NCBI RefSeq assembly: GCF_050948215.1
Contig: NC_135161.1
Location: 5,775,911-5,839,910 of the forward strand
Length of the DNA stretch: 64,000 nt
Source: Halictus rubicundus
Lineage: Eukaryota; Arthropoda; Insecta; Hymenoptera; Halictidae
Direction: 5' to 3'
Of the stretch, positions 45,701 to 59,140 are shown piece by piece. Made by a program: the position numbers and the translations under genes. Position 1 is the stretch's first letter. Every line of letters begins with the position of its first letter. The notes under the pieces are model-generated. The model was not told the DNA's origin. It did not search any database and saw only the letters and a program-made list of their open reading frames with translations.

Positions 45701-48511
45701 TTGTTCTTTTATATTTATATTCGCGTGGAAAGAATATTAAAAGCGCTGTCTCTTTACGCAGTTCCTATAAGTGTACCAAAAGTAAAAGTGAATATAATTA
45801 GTAGTACAAAATTAAATGTATCATGGGAACCGCTCGCTAAGAAGGAAGCTCGTGGTATCGTCGTACAATACAAATTACAGTGCAGACGGCATGAACATCC
45901 ATCTTCTCGTGTTCTTCCTTTACCTGCTAGCGTTGAATCTTATGCACTTTCTGGTATACACCCCACTTATTTTTCATTGTTCAGTAATACAGACAACGAT
46001 TTATGAACGCGCGATTAAATCTGACTGAATTATTCATATTCCGGTAGATCTAATACCTGGTGCACAATACGATATACGAGTACTAGCAAAAACAAATTTA
46101 GGCTGGCCTAATATGAGCGAGTCGCAGTTGGAGTGGACGACTGTGACTATGCCAACCGCGGAATCAATTGTTATCAAAAACGTTGTGGATATGCAAGTAT
46201 CGCTTATAAATTCTTCGATTGTGAAGGTTCGTGTACGTTCTCCAAATTATGCATTATACAGTCTGTATATATTCATTGTTGTATACTGCCTGTTGTTATG
46301 TAAAATTTCCTCGATTCGGTTCGCAGGTGAAATGGAAAATAAATATTAAAGAAAATGATAAAATTAAATCAGAATTTGATCTTTGGCAAATCTATTGTGA
46401 AAATCAAAATGGACAGAAATTCGAAAATATTTTTTTACCACAAAATATTACTGAACACGTATTTACTAATCTTGGTAAGCATCATTCGCGGTGAAGTTTA
46501 TTTTGTACTTTGTAGAGAAAGGATCAAATTATTTCATTTTTCTGTTCAGATGTAAATGTTTCATATACGGTGGGCTTGTGTATGATAAGCTCTGGCAAAG
46601 CGACCAGTTGCCTGACAAAGCAGATAGAAACTGTTCCATTGGATGCAAGTGAGTTGGGAAATTCGTCAGAGAAAGCAGTACAATTGTTGCATGCACAATT
46701 AAAACACTTTCATCTTTAATTTAGGTAATCTGCCGATGGCCTTGGAAGCTATTCCTGTTTCGCCTACTTCCATAAATGTAACATGGTCATCGAACGACGC
46801 GCAACAAGTAGATTCTTTCGAGCTGTGCTACCAGCCGATTCATACCGCAAATTTAGATGGTCCCAAGTGTATCATATTGTACGTATAATTACTCCATGTT
46901 TGTTACTTCAATTGAAATCCATCGTATCTAAAACAATTATCATATTTTAGAAACTCTACGAAGGTGCGCGTCGATAAACTGAAACCATTTACGTTATATC
47001 AATTTAAAGTAAGAGCTATTCGCACCAACACAAGCCAAGGCAGTTTCTACAGCGAAGCTATCGAATGTTATACGAACGAGGACAGTAAGTACTACACTTT
47101 CAGAAAATCAGAAAACCAATCAGAAGATTAATAACTCGATCCTTTTAGTTCCTGGAAAGGTGGAGGAGGTACAATGGTTTTTGGTGAACAATACAAAAGT
47201 TCGAATCGCGTGGAAAGAACCGAGCAATATAAATGGTATAATACAAAATTATTTTGTCATATACACCATGGATTTAATCGATTCGAAGACCATGTGGAAA
47301 AACATGACGGTACCTGGTAACAAAACATCGGCGATTTTACTGGAATTGACTCCGGGCAAACGATATTTCGTTATGGTCCGGGCTTCGACGAAAGCGGGTT
47401 ACGGTAAACCTTCTGATCCTATCAATATTATTACCAGTGGTGGTCAGTCGAAAGTACCTAATCCGCCAGATGAACAAAAACCGCCACAGAACATAAAGCC
47501 AGATCAGAGCCTTGGTAAGCGATCAATTCGCTAAAACAATCTATGGTGAACCTGCAGAATCTGCTATCTACCCTTTGATTTCAATAATATTTTGATATGT
47601 TATAAATCTCAATATTTTGGACAACTTTCTCCTTTTTATGGTAGGAATGCAATTCCTTTGTTCTGCAACATATCCAAAAATGTTGTTCTGCAGTTTCACC
47701 GAATCTATTTACCGTTACTCGAGCATTGGTGCTACAATTTCGAAACATGTTACGTTTAGGTGTGATTCTTGGCGCAAGCATAAGCATTGGATTTATCACG
47801 ATCTGCCTGTGCAGCATGTATTGTCGAAGGAAGTGGGAAAATGCTCGTATCTTGAGAGACAATGCGCAGGCAATGAAGGGGGGGCGTTCGTTGGTACGAA
47901 ATGGAAACAGGTGTTGCGTGGACGAATCCTCTACGTCGGTGAGCCAACAGATGAATGCTAGGGTGACTCCCAATGAAATCGAACTTGCTGTTCTTTGCCC
48001 ATCGTCTCCGATCGCGACGAATCCGCATTTAGATACAAAGGTACGTCACGGAAGTCAGTTCTATTTCTCTGTCTTGAGTACGAGAGTACAGAAAACTAAT
48101 TCGTTCGTTGCTACAGGGTGGGAAATCCAATGGGATTGTTGAATCCTGCGCGAAGGAACCTTTGCTGACGTCATGGGATGTAAATGGCGAGCCTAAGGAT
48201 ATTCAAGTAACAAAAAGTTCACAGGTACGAGTATAGCGATTAGAAGATAGAAGTATCGACAAGAGAATTGTTTTATTGATACCGAGATGTGCTTGTTTCG
48301 CGTGTTGCAGTACAAAACAAAGGACTTCGTTAAACAGACGTCGGAGCACGAGCCGGAGCCAGATTTGGAGGGCACGCAGCTCACGATCGTCAATTGTACT
48401 TTAGGCAGTAGCAGTAGCAGTTTAAACAACAACTCGGGATGTCCGGACGGAGATACATCCTTGTCGAAGTCTATGTGTATATCTGTTCCAGCGCTGGGAC
48501 CAAATGGATGA
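42760..48511 (+). CDS. PRTG: protogenin/IGDCC-like receptor, 4 Ig + 5 FNIII + transmembrane
   Basis: Twenty exons: 42760-42826, 43390-43652, 43740-43872, 43951-44107, 44190-44264, 44343-44569, 44650-44792, 44880-45039, 45123-45407, 45517-45684, 45762-45953, 46048-46226, 46327-46474, 46550-46648, 46725-46878, 46951-47084, 47149-47514, 47694-48040, 48117-48224 and 48311-48511; 1,201 residues. Signal peptide MAARVLLLSILFTEVLKPAC. Ig domains at about 45-152, 158-250, 255-358 and 362-450 (DEYRC, GSYRC, GVYQC and SGIYQC Cys motifs). Five FNIII domains run from about 455 to 962. A hydrophobic helix lies at about 1003-1027, followed by a cytoplasmic tail of about 175 residues without a recognised catalytic domain. 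The 4 Ig + 5 FNIII layout is that of protogenin/IGDCC4; DCC/neogenin has six FNIII. The ligand is unknown here. Start: first ATG giving a signal peptide. Confidence 0.87.
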
Positions 48512-49105
48512 AAGCTGCCGCGGTCGATACGATTCAGTATTCACACTTTCTTCCTCTGTTACTGTGGCAACAGGTAGGATACAACCATTTTTCCCGTGGC
48601 TCGGCTCGGCTCGAATCGAATCGACGTGTACATAATGCGTATACGAACACATACACATGCACTCGCGCACGTGAGTGCGGGTGTGTGTGTCTGTGTGTGT
48701 ACGCGTGGGTTAAAAGTAACAAGAATGAAATTCTCGAGGAAGTAGAAGCAATGCAAGTTACTACACTTTACGAATTGAGTATGGTACAGTTTGTAAATGA
48801 GAAAAATACTGATACATTCTAGTAAGTAATGTAAATAAAATAGGATCGTACGGATAAGTGCGTAAAATCTGAACACACACGCAAACAAACAAACAAACAA
48901 ACACAGGCTATTGTAAATAATATTCTCGAGCAAGTTCTGTCTATTGAGAACACTGAGAAAAAGAAGTATTCCTGTATTAACGATTCAGCAAGAAATCTAG
49001 CGATTCTTAGATTTCATGCTGTGTTAGGAACGGTACTGTGCTACGGCTAAATCATGCGAATGATACTTAATATTCATTAGCTAACTTGCTCACACACGCG
49101 CGCGC

Positions 49106-49146
<41 letters not shown>

Positions 49147-52100
49147 AATTCATACCCATGAAAGGGTGGACTATGAAATTAAGAATGAGATAGCGGGACG
49201 GGAAGAAGTTTCTTGATGCTTCTGTAAATAAGATTAACCATTAACATGTGAATATGTTTATAAGATAGGAGTATCATGTTTTTCGAATGATAGCGAAAGA
49301 TAAGTAAATAATGCATTCCTTTTACGCTAAGGAGGACAAAATTAATGATAATATTCAGGTACAGGTATGGCCTAAGTTATTTCACGATATGCATTGCTTT
49401 CGAAAAAAGCAATAGTATTGATCATTCCACACTCTTGCGTTTTCCATTAGCCAAATCGAAATGAACAAGAAAACATTCTTTTTTCTTTTTCAAAAAAGAA
49501 AAACGTTTCTTTTTCTTTTAACCATTGTATTATAGACTACTGCAACATATAGGGGGAGCAGGAAAAAATAAGTTTAGAGTTTTCGAAGGGAGAAATTCTA
49601 AATTTTTTAGCACCATGTACAAAACTTCGACGAGAAGACCGTATAGTTTTAAAAGATGCATATATTGAAACCGCGGACAAAGAGTAATTGGATACTATAT
49701 CAGCAGTTACATTCTAAATATTTTTTCCTGTTCACGTCGTCGGTTTACGTATGACAAAGACAAATCTTACGTTGTACAAGACATTTAAAGTTAACTACAC
49801 CATACAAAGGGAAGAACGAAACGAAACTACAAAACATATTCCAGACTGGTGCATGTTACCATGACAGAAATGAAACCCAACACAGTACCTGATAGAAATA
49901 AGCTATATCTTTTAGAGTGAGACGTAGATATGTCATGTTATTATTGTACCTCCATTAATTGTTATTTATTACATTTTACACGTTCAGTAGTACCCAAAAT
50001 GATTACATTACACTGAATCATGCAATAACGTAGTCACTACAAGCACAGTATGAAATCATGTAAAGATAGTGTTCCGTCTCGAGATGGATCTTTTCAACAA
50101 CTGTTCCAGAAAGTGTCGAACTGTAGATGTTTCAAACATGTTCTACGCTCTCTGAACAGTTGTCGAAATGGTCCGTCTCGAAACAGACTTCATAGAATTA
50201 AATCAGTCTGCACATGCTAGAGATTTTTACCATATTATATTTATTGTACAGATTTCTACATCTTTATACGAAATAATTTGTTAAATATTATAATTTGATA
50301 TCAGTTCTACAAAAGAAAAAGAAAATAATTCTGCCTTACGTTAAAGACATGTTACTATTAATACAGATTTTTTATATGGAACAAACAAACAAACACACAC
50401 ATACAGCAACTATACTTTCTTAAGCATAAATTATGATTCACACTTATGTTTTATTCGAACTCAACATTACTAGATTATAATAACAAGACTTCGAGAGTGA
50501 AATAGTTACAAGATCTGATTGATTTGAAGAAAAAAAGAGAAAGAAAGAAGGAAAAAGAAAAGAAAAAAAAACAGAAGGTAATTTTACTTGCACTTCGTGT
50601 ATAAAATTTGTTATATATAGTACGATCACGTTTTTTTTTTATTATTATTTGAATCTCATTTCATACAACGCGACAGCTATTTATTCTTGACATTAAAACA
50701 CAACAAATTTGATTTGTTGCAAAGTATACATTTTCACAGATAGAATTTGCTTGTTCTGTGATTTTTTATTTAAACGATTTGTTTTCCATTTGTTATCGTA
50801 TTTAACATGAACCTGTTACATTTTACGTTACTGACATATAGTGGTATACTTTTATATTTGTTGAAAGTATTTGTTACTCTTCTTAGAGTTGAATGGGGGA
50901 AACGAGAATTGATAATATAATCGGTAGGCAACTAATTAACATTGATCGCTCATGAATTTGTTTTCCTTTGGCATTGAACTCTCCTCAAAAGCAAAAGAAA
51001 TATCTTTCGCACTGTATGTATATGTTAATTATTAAGCTTGTACAATTTTATAATATTAACGGAATTTTAATAATTCTAAGGAGAAAGGTATTATTGTTTT
51101 TATGGATAAAAGAGAAGAAAAAAAAAGAAGAAAATGATAGTTCAAAAGCGTTGATAGATGATGGAGAAAAAGATAATTAATATAGCGACGAATACTTGCG
51201 GCGAATATTATGCTCTATCTCTTTAAAGAAAATTACATGCTTTTTTTTACTGTATACGAATCTTAACGATTGATTTTTATAGATTTTGTAAGGGAAGTGA
51301 ATGAATATAGGTGTAATAAACACTTTTGATCATTTTATTCTTAGTAACATAACGATGTACTATATTTAAGTGCAGCAACGCTTCGACTGCCATTGATACT
51401 TTTTACCGGGAACTTTTTCATTCGTTTTGTACTTTGTATAAAAAATAGTATCTTCCATTTTGATAAACCGTTTATCGAATTTCTAAGAAACCAATAATGA
51501 TTTTTTACATCAATGAAACGGTTCGTGTACCGTAACGTTTTTCAACTAACTGTGTGTGGATGTGATAAGTTGTAGACTTCGTAGAAAACGATGAGGAAAA
51601 AATACGGAAAAGCAGATAATAGAGTCGCCGTGCTAAGTGTTCAATTAACTTCTAAATGAACGGATTAATATAATTGCAGTATTGAAGTACAAAGCAATAA
51701 ACATCTTATCTGTAGACTGCAGATGGCAGGAACAAGTATTGTAAATCTCATGTTAGAGTATAACGATTTGTATAAAAGAGAAATACCTGGAATTGACTAT
51801 TTATTGGCTATTTCAACAATAGATTTTTCTTTTCTTTTGTATACATATATAGAAAATATATAGAAAATATTCATTTGTCATATGAAGTCTTCATATAAAA
51901 GAAACAAAGTATTTTATTAGTAGGTTCTCATGATGCATATCTACTTCTATACATTCTATCACACTAAGCAATATTTCAATTAAGTGCGTTAGAAGTACCG
52001 TCTATAGCATTTTTCATTTGTGCAGGAAAAATTTCTGAATATTTTCATACAAATCTCTTGGTAGCTTCATCGGATAGCAAAGGGAGAGTGTAGTCATTCA

Positions 52101-52744
52101 CTTCATTTCATTTGCAATAGCGTTTCAAGACGAAACGATTCAATAGTATTGGCCATACATGGACATAATAAAGTATTAATTATAGATCGTACGGCGACTC
52201 TAGTCAAGTAAATATACCTCCATAATCGCCACCACGATTGTACGCGGTGGGAACAACCTTATATTACTTAATTTTAACTTAACCTCAGTACCTATTACAC
52301 AACATTTATAATTTAGATTTACACGATTTACCTCAGAAAATATATTTGTCGCGTGACAGTGGATAGATATAGCCAAGACATTAATACTTTATTTTATACG
52401 ACGAGATATATATGAAAAAGAAAGAAAGAAAACGAAGGAACACGGTAAAATTGATGTTTGTATTACTATCGTTAATTGTAATAGTAATTATTATGTCTTA
52501 AGCAAACCTTATTAATTTATTTTTCGCGAATCCTTACCATTTTTTTTCTATCCCTTTTTTTTTTACTGACACCTACATAATTAGCGTATTGCGACGATTA
52601 TACTGTTTTTCAGGGTGCAGTTACTTTGTAAATATTTTGACTCTACGATTGTACATATATTATCCGCAGAAAATATTAAAAGTATATATTTTAATATATT
52701 ATGTATAATGAACTACATCAAATTATAATCTTATTGTTTAAAGC

Positions 52745-53040
52745 AGTGTTTCCCAACCTTTTTGAGTTCGCGATACACTTTAGAACTATGTAATAAGTTA
52801 AGTTTTCGCGGCACACCATAAGGTGAAGACGAAAATTTTTATTTACGTGAAATGACAACACCTCTTGATAGTTGTTATTGTTTGTTATTTATTTTAAAAA
52901 TATCACTGAATATAAAATATTTATAATATTGACATATACTGAGAAATTTTCTAATACGAAAAGAAATACGATACGATTGTACGATTGTGATGTTGCTCAC
53001 ACAATTTCTTTATTCGTAGACGAATATTAGATAAGGCCAC
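52745..53040. mobile_element. hAT-like MITE left end, right end not found
   Basis: Begins CAGTGTTTCCCAACCTTTTT, followed by CGCGATACACTTTAGAAC and CGCGGCACACC, the typical start of many non-autonomous hAT elements. A matching inverted right end and an 8-bp duplication were not found, so this may be a truncated copy. The right boundary given is approximate. Confidence 0.5.
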
Positions 53041-53092
53041 TCTAAGTTCTTCTTCCAAAGAGAGTATAGTCTCTCTCTCTTTTTTCCTTTAA

Positions 53093-53383
53093 CCCTCATC
53101 CGTCCCTCGTGTCAGTTTGACACAGTTTTCCCGAAATAAGTTGTACATAGTGCCCGTTGTGATTCTTGTAAACAAGCAGTATGTCCCGCACATTGCTTTA
53201 TGTTATGCGAAAGTTGTGAAAAACCTAAGATGTAAATGTTAACTCATCAATTTGAATAAAAAAGAAAAAGAAAATATCGAAAAATAACTGTTTACCTTGT
53301 TATTTCATCGATTTTTTACCGCTGTGTCAATTTGACACCGAGGGACCAGATATACGGTTCGTGAAATAAGGCACGGATGAGGC
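53093..53383. mobile_element. TTAA-flanked (piggyBac-like) MITE, 291 bp
   Basis: TTAA lies at 53,089-53,092 and 53,384-53,387. The ends are CCCTCATCCGT and ACGGATGAGGC (inverse). A subterminal inverted pair of about 24 bp (53,102-53,125 with 53,322-53,346) contains GTCCCTCG and TTTGACACAG and each arm is itself near-palindromic (TGTCAATTTGACA). Non-coding. TTAA target and C-rich ends indicate the piggyBac superfamily. Confidence 0.8.
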
Positions 53384-54733
53384 TTAATTTCATTTATAAC
53401 AAATAGGGTGTAGAGAAAGGTAATAATACCTGTACGGCTATCTTTGATATATTTGGGAACTCTGAAGATATTTTTATGCAAAACACGGGTGTATCTTTCT
53501 CATCAAAGCTTAATTTTATTTGTATGAGTTCTTATAGTCTTCGAAGAAGGACTGTTTGAGATTTTCAGCACTAACATTACCTAAGAATGGGTTTCGAGTC
53601 ATAATTCTGAATATTTAAAGAAGGAAAATAATGTTGAATTTTCTCTTCTAACATTACTAACGTGTCGCTAATTAGTCATAAAATGTTGCTGTCAAATTAT
53701 AATATTCTATTCCTAGTAATATACAAGTTTTTGAATTACATAAGAGGTATGTATTACAATGAAAACGCATGATTAAATTGCATAAATGAATAACTTTATT
53801 ATCAAAGGATTAATAACAATTGTTTCAAAAGAGTAATACTATTAATCTTAATTGGCAGTTAGTGCCGTTAGCCTATGCATTTATTTTGTTATACAATCTG
53901 ATGCAAAATTAGGTTTACCTTTTTCGTGTAATAAACCTACTCAATTTTCGTGTTTTTTGGCGTTTTAGAAATATTTTTCTAGCTTAAGTAATATTATTTG
54001 TACTTGATTTAATACATTATATCATTCGAATGTATCTAATATTTCTAAACTTACGAAACTGTTATTTGCTTGGAATAAAAAGATTTCTGAAGTCTCGAGG
54101 CACAGCTCGATGGAAGATCTACATATATTGGAATGCAGTGGATGTAAAAACGAAAAAAGTCCCTCCTAACATTTTACACGAATCTCATTAGTTTCTCCCT
54201 CATTTCTTTTTAACAATTATAATTATTTTTCCAGTCTTGGAGAAATGCAATATAAAAAGCATTTGTTTTCACGATGTACATAATTCTCTAAAATATTCAT
54301 CCAAACAATGTCTACATGCTATAATACATTAAGTTTCGGCATGTAAATATCTCTAGTCTCTTGTCTGCTCTCCAGCATTTTTCCCAACTTCACAGTACTC
54401 TTTATATTCGTGTCAAAACTTGACTAGCAACCTTAACGTGCGAAAAATTCATAGCTCAAACTATGATAAAATTAAGTACATTAATTCCTAGTTTATCACA
54501 TTTGCAGATAGGCTTATTATATGAAATCTTCGTATTCCATCTTGTATACTCTATATAAACTTGACTAACAGTATTCGTTAGCGGGTAAAATACGAGTAAA
54601 ATGTATAACATACAATAAAGTACGTAACTTGCATAGATTACTAGGCACAAGGTGAAACGCTCCAAAAAGTTCTTTATACAAGTCATTGTAAGCTGTTTCA
54701 ATAATTGATCTTGGCAGTTTGCATTGCTACAAT

Positions 54734-56426
54734 TCATAGGACCAACGAATGTGGAAATATTTTCATGTTCGCATAATCTTCGAGAACCTAGAAAAGAAAT
54801 AAATTGATACAATCAAGTCCTTGGAAATGAACTCTGCTCGCAATTATCAACACTCTAGTAAAAGACCTCTGTACCTCTTTCAGAGCATTCTTCGTGAGTT
54901 TGGGATACATATAAGTAAATCCAGTGTTTAACAACTTTCCTGGCTGTAGATACAAATGTTTGTTGTAAAGAAGTTCTTGATCTATATATGGGGACAGAGG
55001 ACTATTTTCCACTCCATCCTTATTGCAAGCTTCTGCCCAAGGTCCCATATGCTTGTCATTCACTTCCTCCACTACAGAACTCATATCTGTCTGCAGAGTA
55101 CACAACGAAAAAGAAACGATCGTTAATTTTATTAACAAGAAAACCCGCTAACACGTTTAGCGCTCGAAACGCTTCGAATATCATTCTTACTTTGGCCAAT
55201 GTTGACAATGTATAACCCCAATAATCGTGATTGATGTTAAATAACTCAGAAACGATAGCGCTAATCGATCCCTGAGTAGAATCACCTTCGTCGACAACGT
55301 TATACGTTTGACCGAGTGTGTCTGGCCTATTTGCTACATGCCAAATAGCTCTGGCTACATCCCTCACATGAACCGTGTTCATATGAAGATCTGGTCCCCA
55401 AAGTAGCTTCATCATCTCTCCCAAGTGTTTATAAACTGCTCCCACTACTAAACGCGGTGCTAAAAAGAGAAATGTACCATGAGCTGAAAATGTTATAATT
55501 CTAATACCAGATCTAGATCATCTATTACCTAAACCAGTCTTGTCTCCGCAACCGTACACGATAGCTGGTCTAAGTACGGTATACTGTAAATTTGGTATGT
55601 TCTTCAAATCGTTCTCTACTTGCAACTTGTATTTTGCAACATACGTCCAAGGCTCTCCGATTTCATCTTCCTTATGAGGATTCTAAAAACAAAACTTTAT
55701 CATAGACTTCTACATTTCTTCGTTTTAACGATAAGAAATGAGAGCCAGAAGAGTCACACATACTTTTTCGGAAGCATTAAAATTACCAGAGGATATCTCT
55801 ATGTAACGATCTGCTCGTAGTTTGGCTGCTTGTTGAGCACAGTTCATGCTAAGTTTATAGATCCCTTCTTTGTAGACGGGATCCGTCTGACCGCTCTTTG
55901 TCTCCCCAGCGCAATTAATCACATAATCGAACGGATTGTCGGATGCGAACGCGTTTTGACAAGACACTGTAAACAATTCGAATATACACGATAAGCAGCA
56001 CGGGAGATAACGGCCGCCGGGATCTTACGGAGTTGAATTAGAATACCGTAGCCGTAGCGAAACGATTGTCAATTCGGTGACACGGATTCATTCTCTGTTA
56101 CCTAAGTACCTGCGTTAATCAAGTTGGCGCTCTTGAACTCAAGCGACGGGTGCTCGAATACTTGTTGGTGTTTAGCATTCAGCCAGGCAGTCTGCGGCGG
56201 CACTTTGTCCACGACACGCACGAACGAAACGAGATCGTTATCCAACAGATACTCGACAAGATTACGCCCTATGAAACCGCATCCTGTTCCAACGATAATA
56301 ACACGGTTTTTTTCTCTCTCATTTCTGTTTATCGCTTCCGTCGTGCGCTATCGTGCGACGAACGAAACCATACTCACCTCCTAAAACTGCGACTCTCGGC
56401 TTTCTATCGGACCCAGACGTTGCCAT
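54734..56426 (-). CDS. NAD-binding epimerase/dehydratase-like extended SDR
   Basis: Seven exons: 56426-56378, 56283-56110, 55966-55764, 55682-55529, 55459-55191, 55090-54875 and 54787-54734, giving 372 residues. The N-terminal Rossmann motif is VAVLGGCGFIG with GxxGxxG at residues 16, 19 and 22, a dinucleotide-binding loop. Further family blocks: INCAGETKSGQ, YIEISSGNFNAS, YTVLRPAIVYG (the substrate-side LRP..VYG motif), and TVHVRDVARAIWH. The classical catalytic YxxxK is absent: the aligned segment is WTYVAKYKLQVE (154-165). Similar proteins in fungi, as I recall them, also have WTK.AK.KLQ here, so this looks like a family trait. Substrate unknown; a cytosolic nucleotide-sugar or steroid-type role cannot be decided. 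Start chosen at the first ATG before the Rossmann strand. Divergent from punt. Confidence 0.88.
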
Positions 56427-57700
56427 GACTGCTTGTCATTTAAAGGAACCGAATCTCGACGGTCGTTTGACAGATACAACCCCGCAATCGAAACGGACCG
56501 GCCGCAACAATGTTATCCGAATACCACCGCCTTTTTTCTCCCCGACTAACCTCAAAAGCTGGACGCGAGGAGGAACGTGTTACCACGGACGTTTTCCTTT
56601 CGGCAGAGTCATCGACGTCGTGGTCGATTTTTGGCCGTCTGTGGTTAAAGAAAGACAGGCTGCCGCGGTACCGTTCAGTCGTTCACCACACCGCTCTCTC
56701 GGACGCGATTCAAAAATGCAGCACGGCACGGATCTCGCGATCACCACTAACCAACGAATTACGAAGAATCACCGCTGAACACGGAAATATTACAACTGAT
56801 CGATTGCTTCAGTGCTCTCCACCACAGACGAGGTATTGGATAGACCTATCATCCAATGTATTTTTGTGGCCCACTTTTTTGGGGACACGTAACTCCATTA
56901 CCATTTTCGTGTCACATCTTGTATTACCAATAGGAACTAAAATTTGCTGACAGCATCCTCAGTGGTAGGAATTAAAGTTAAAAATAGCTATATATAGTTA
57001 CTGCAGTCTCGCGAATACGAGAAAATAAAGGAATAATTATAAAAATCTCTGATTTTTTGAACAGTCGATATTGCAGAACATGTGACATGAAGTCCCATAA
57101 GATGATAGGTCTATCCTTATACCTAGTCTGTGTCCCCACACAGAGACTCGGGACCACTAACATGCATACGCAAACTTACATGTCAGTGTGTAAATCACAC
57201 GTCTCGTGTAATAGGATCATCTGTGCATGTGTATACGAGTCTGCATCGGTAACGTGCCTGGTCGAGATGCTTGCGGCGGCCCCCGCAAGAGGGCGGGAAT
57301 AAATAATATATATCAAATAAATGAATATAACAATATTCCGTAAATGCTCGATTCTCCAACGATTACTATAATGGGAGAATCGAAGATGCAAATAACGCGG
57401 GGCATGTATAATGCAGGCTCTGCTATGTAGCTTTCAAATTTTTTCAGAACAAACAATTCGATTCAAATCGCCCGCCAAAGCCCTGCGAGTTGAGCGCACT
57501 CTAGCCGAAGGTAACGAAACTACGAAACAGAACAGAGTAGGAAAAATAAATGTTCAGAATAGTCGAAAAAAGTGTAACCAGAGAGGAAATCTTTCCTAAC
57601 TGTAGACATTTTATAGTATGAACAATTTTCAGTGCGCGTTTAGTTCGCACTGGTTGGTGAATGCATGGCTCAGTCAATAAAGACGACCCCTGTACGACGG
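56427..57700. other. 5' flank of the SDR gene, no further gene seen
   Basis: The first few hundred bases are GC-balanced and should contain the SDR promoter. Open frames at 56,353-56,950 (plus strand) are antisense or shadow frames without a recognisable domain. A MITE occupies 56,822-57,134. Confidence 0.45.
56822..57134. mobile_element. MITE with CACAGAC..GTCTGTG ends
   Basis: Imperfect inverted arms at 56,822-56,852 and 57,101-57,134 share ACAGAC, GGTAT and GGATAGACCTATCATC. The interior of about 250 bp is non-coding. The target duplication is unclear. Confidence 0.65.
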
Positions 57701-58599
57701 GCTTCGGAATTTCCGAGGCATTTTCTAGGGCCACGCCCCCTTGACCCGGCCGCGCGTCTCGCTCCCCTTGACGGCCATAGTTCTCGAGCCACCTCAGGCC
57801 CGTACCATTTGAACTGCGCGTGGCGCATTACGGCGACACCCTTATCAATAAGTTTCCACATTACCCACGAGGTAGTATTGACAATGCGTTTCTTATTTGT
57901 CAGTGGTATCCCCTGTAAGCCTATTCCAGTGCGTCGCATGATAATTTCGAGAAAATAAATTTGGTAAATAGTTCTTAATTGTGTTGTCAAAATTCAACTG
58001 ACATTTAGGAAAACTGGATTTTCGCGCACGTTTAGACCTGCTTGGCGAGAAAGAAGACTTGAAATTCATGCGATACAGCGGAATAGGCCTACAGGAGATA
58101 CCACTGATCAAAGAAAAACGCATTGATAACATTACATGTACAGGGTGTATTTACAGTCCTATCAGAAAACTTCAGAGGACAAAGTGACACTATTGCAGGG
58201 GGGCAATATAATGGTGAAAAAAAAAATTTGTTATGTCGTGTTTTTTAATGAAATTTCAAGGTCACCGATGTTTTTTAAATGGAATAGTAAATTTTTTTAC
58301 GATAGCATGATAGACAATGAAAAACTGAATTTAGTGGATACCACCTTTTTGACCTTGAGCAAGAATAATCATGTTGAAGCGGATGAAATGTGGAAGTTTA
58401 AAACTTACGTGTTTCAGCAAAGATTGCGCGTTGTTTACGTCGGGTTGACCTTTACATATCATAATAAATGTTCGAAATAGTTTTCATAGTAAACAGCGTA
58501 TGTTTATGTAAAAAAAAGGCGGCCAATAATAGGCCCGTACTTTATACAAGGAACTCTTACTGGTATAAAGTATGCTGCATTTTTACGCCAGGATTTGTC

Positions 58600-58960
58600 G
58601 GGCCTTTTAGAAGAAATTACGTTATTCGATCGGGAGCGCATGTGGTTTCAACATGATGGTTGTCCAGCGCATTATTGTAATACTTAATAAATAATTATTC
58701 TGGACGCTGGATTGGGCGACGAGGACCAATTCCATGGCCAGCCCGTTCTCCGGATCTGACACCATTGGACTTTTATCTATGGGGCAAGATAAAATGTATT
58801 GTGTACAAAGATAAGCCCACAACGCCAGAGGATATGCGGCAAAGGATTACTGCAGCATGTGCTTCAATTACGTCTCAGGAAATCGACAGATCATTTATTA
58901 AAAGATTACAACACTGCATAAATGAGGATGGTTCATTTCGAACATTTATTATGATATGTA
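58600..58960 (+). pseudogene. DDE transposase remnant inside the long-TIR element
   Basis: A stretch between the layer-3 arms encodes pieces of a Tc1/mariner-like (DDE) transposase: MWFQHDGCPAHY, then after stops GRWIGRRGPIPWPARSPDLT, PLDFYLWGKIKCIVYKDKP and a tail with QRITAACASITSQEID. The HDG.PAHY and SPDL.PLDF.LWG motifs carry the second and third acidic positions. Stops at about 58,683-58,690 and loss of the N-terminal half make it inactive. The frame 58,765-59,034 holds the best-kept part and runs into the right arm. Confidence 0.8.
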
Positions 58961-59140
58961 AAGGTCAATCCGACGTAAACAACGCGCAATCTTTGCTGAA
59001 ACACGACTTCTACATTTCATCCGCTTCAACATGATTATTCTTGCGCAAGGTCATTTCAAGGTCAAAAAGGTGGTATCCACTAAATTCAGTTTTTTATTGT
59101 CTATCATGCTATCGTAAAAAAAATATACTATTCCATTTAG

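Larger units (their letters stand above)
48512..54733. other. 6.2-kb convergent gap between protogenin-like and SDR genes
   Basis: AT-rich, with no supported gene. It probably holds a long 3' UTR of the receptor. Simple repeats: ACAA run at about 48,884-48,902 and a GA tract at 49,108-49,138. Two transposon-derived pieces (52,745 onward and 53,093-53,383) are listed separately. The frame at 54,456-54,812 on the minus strand overlaps the last SDR exon out of frame and is a shadow. Confidence 0.5.

Noticed and set aside
54456..54812. 118-codon minus-strand frame with a hydrophobic segment
   Set aside because: It overlaps the last SDR exon out of frame; the true frame stops at 54,734.
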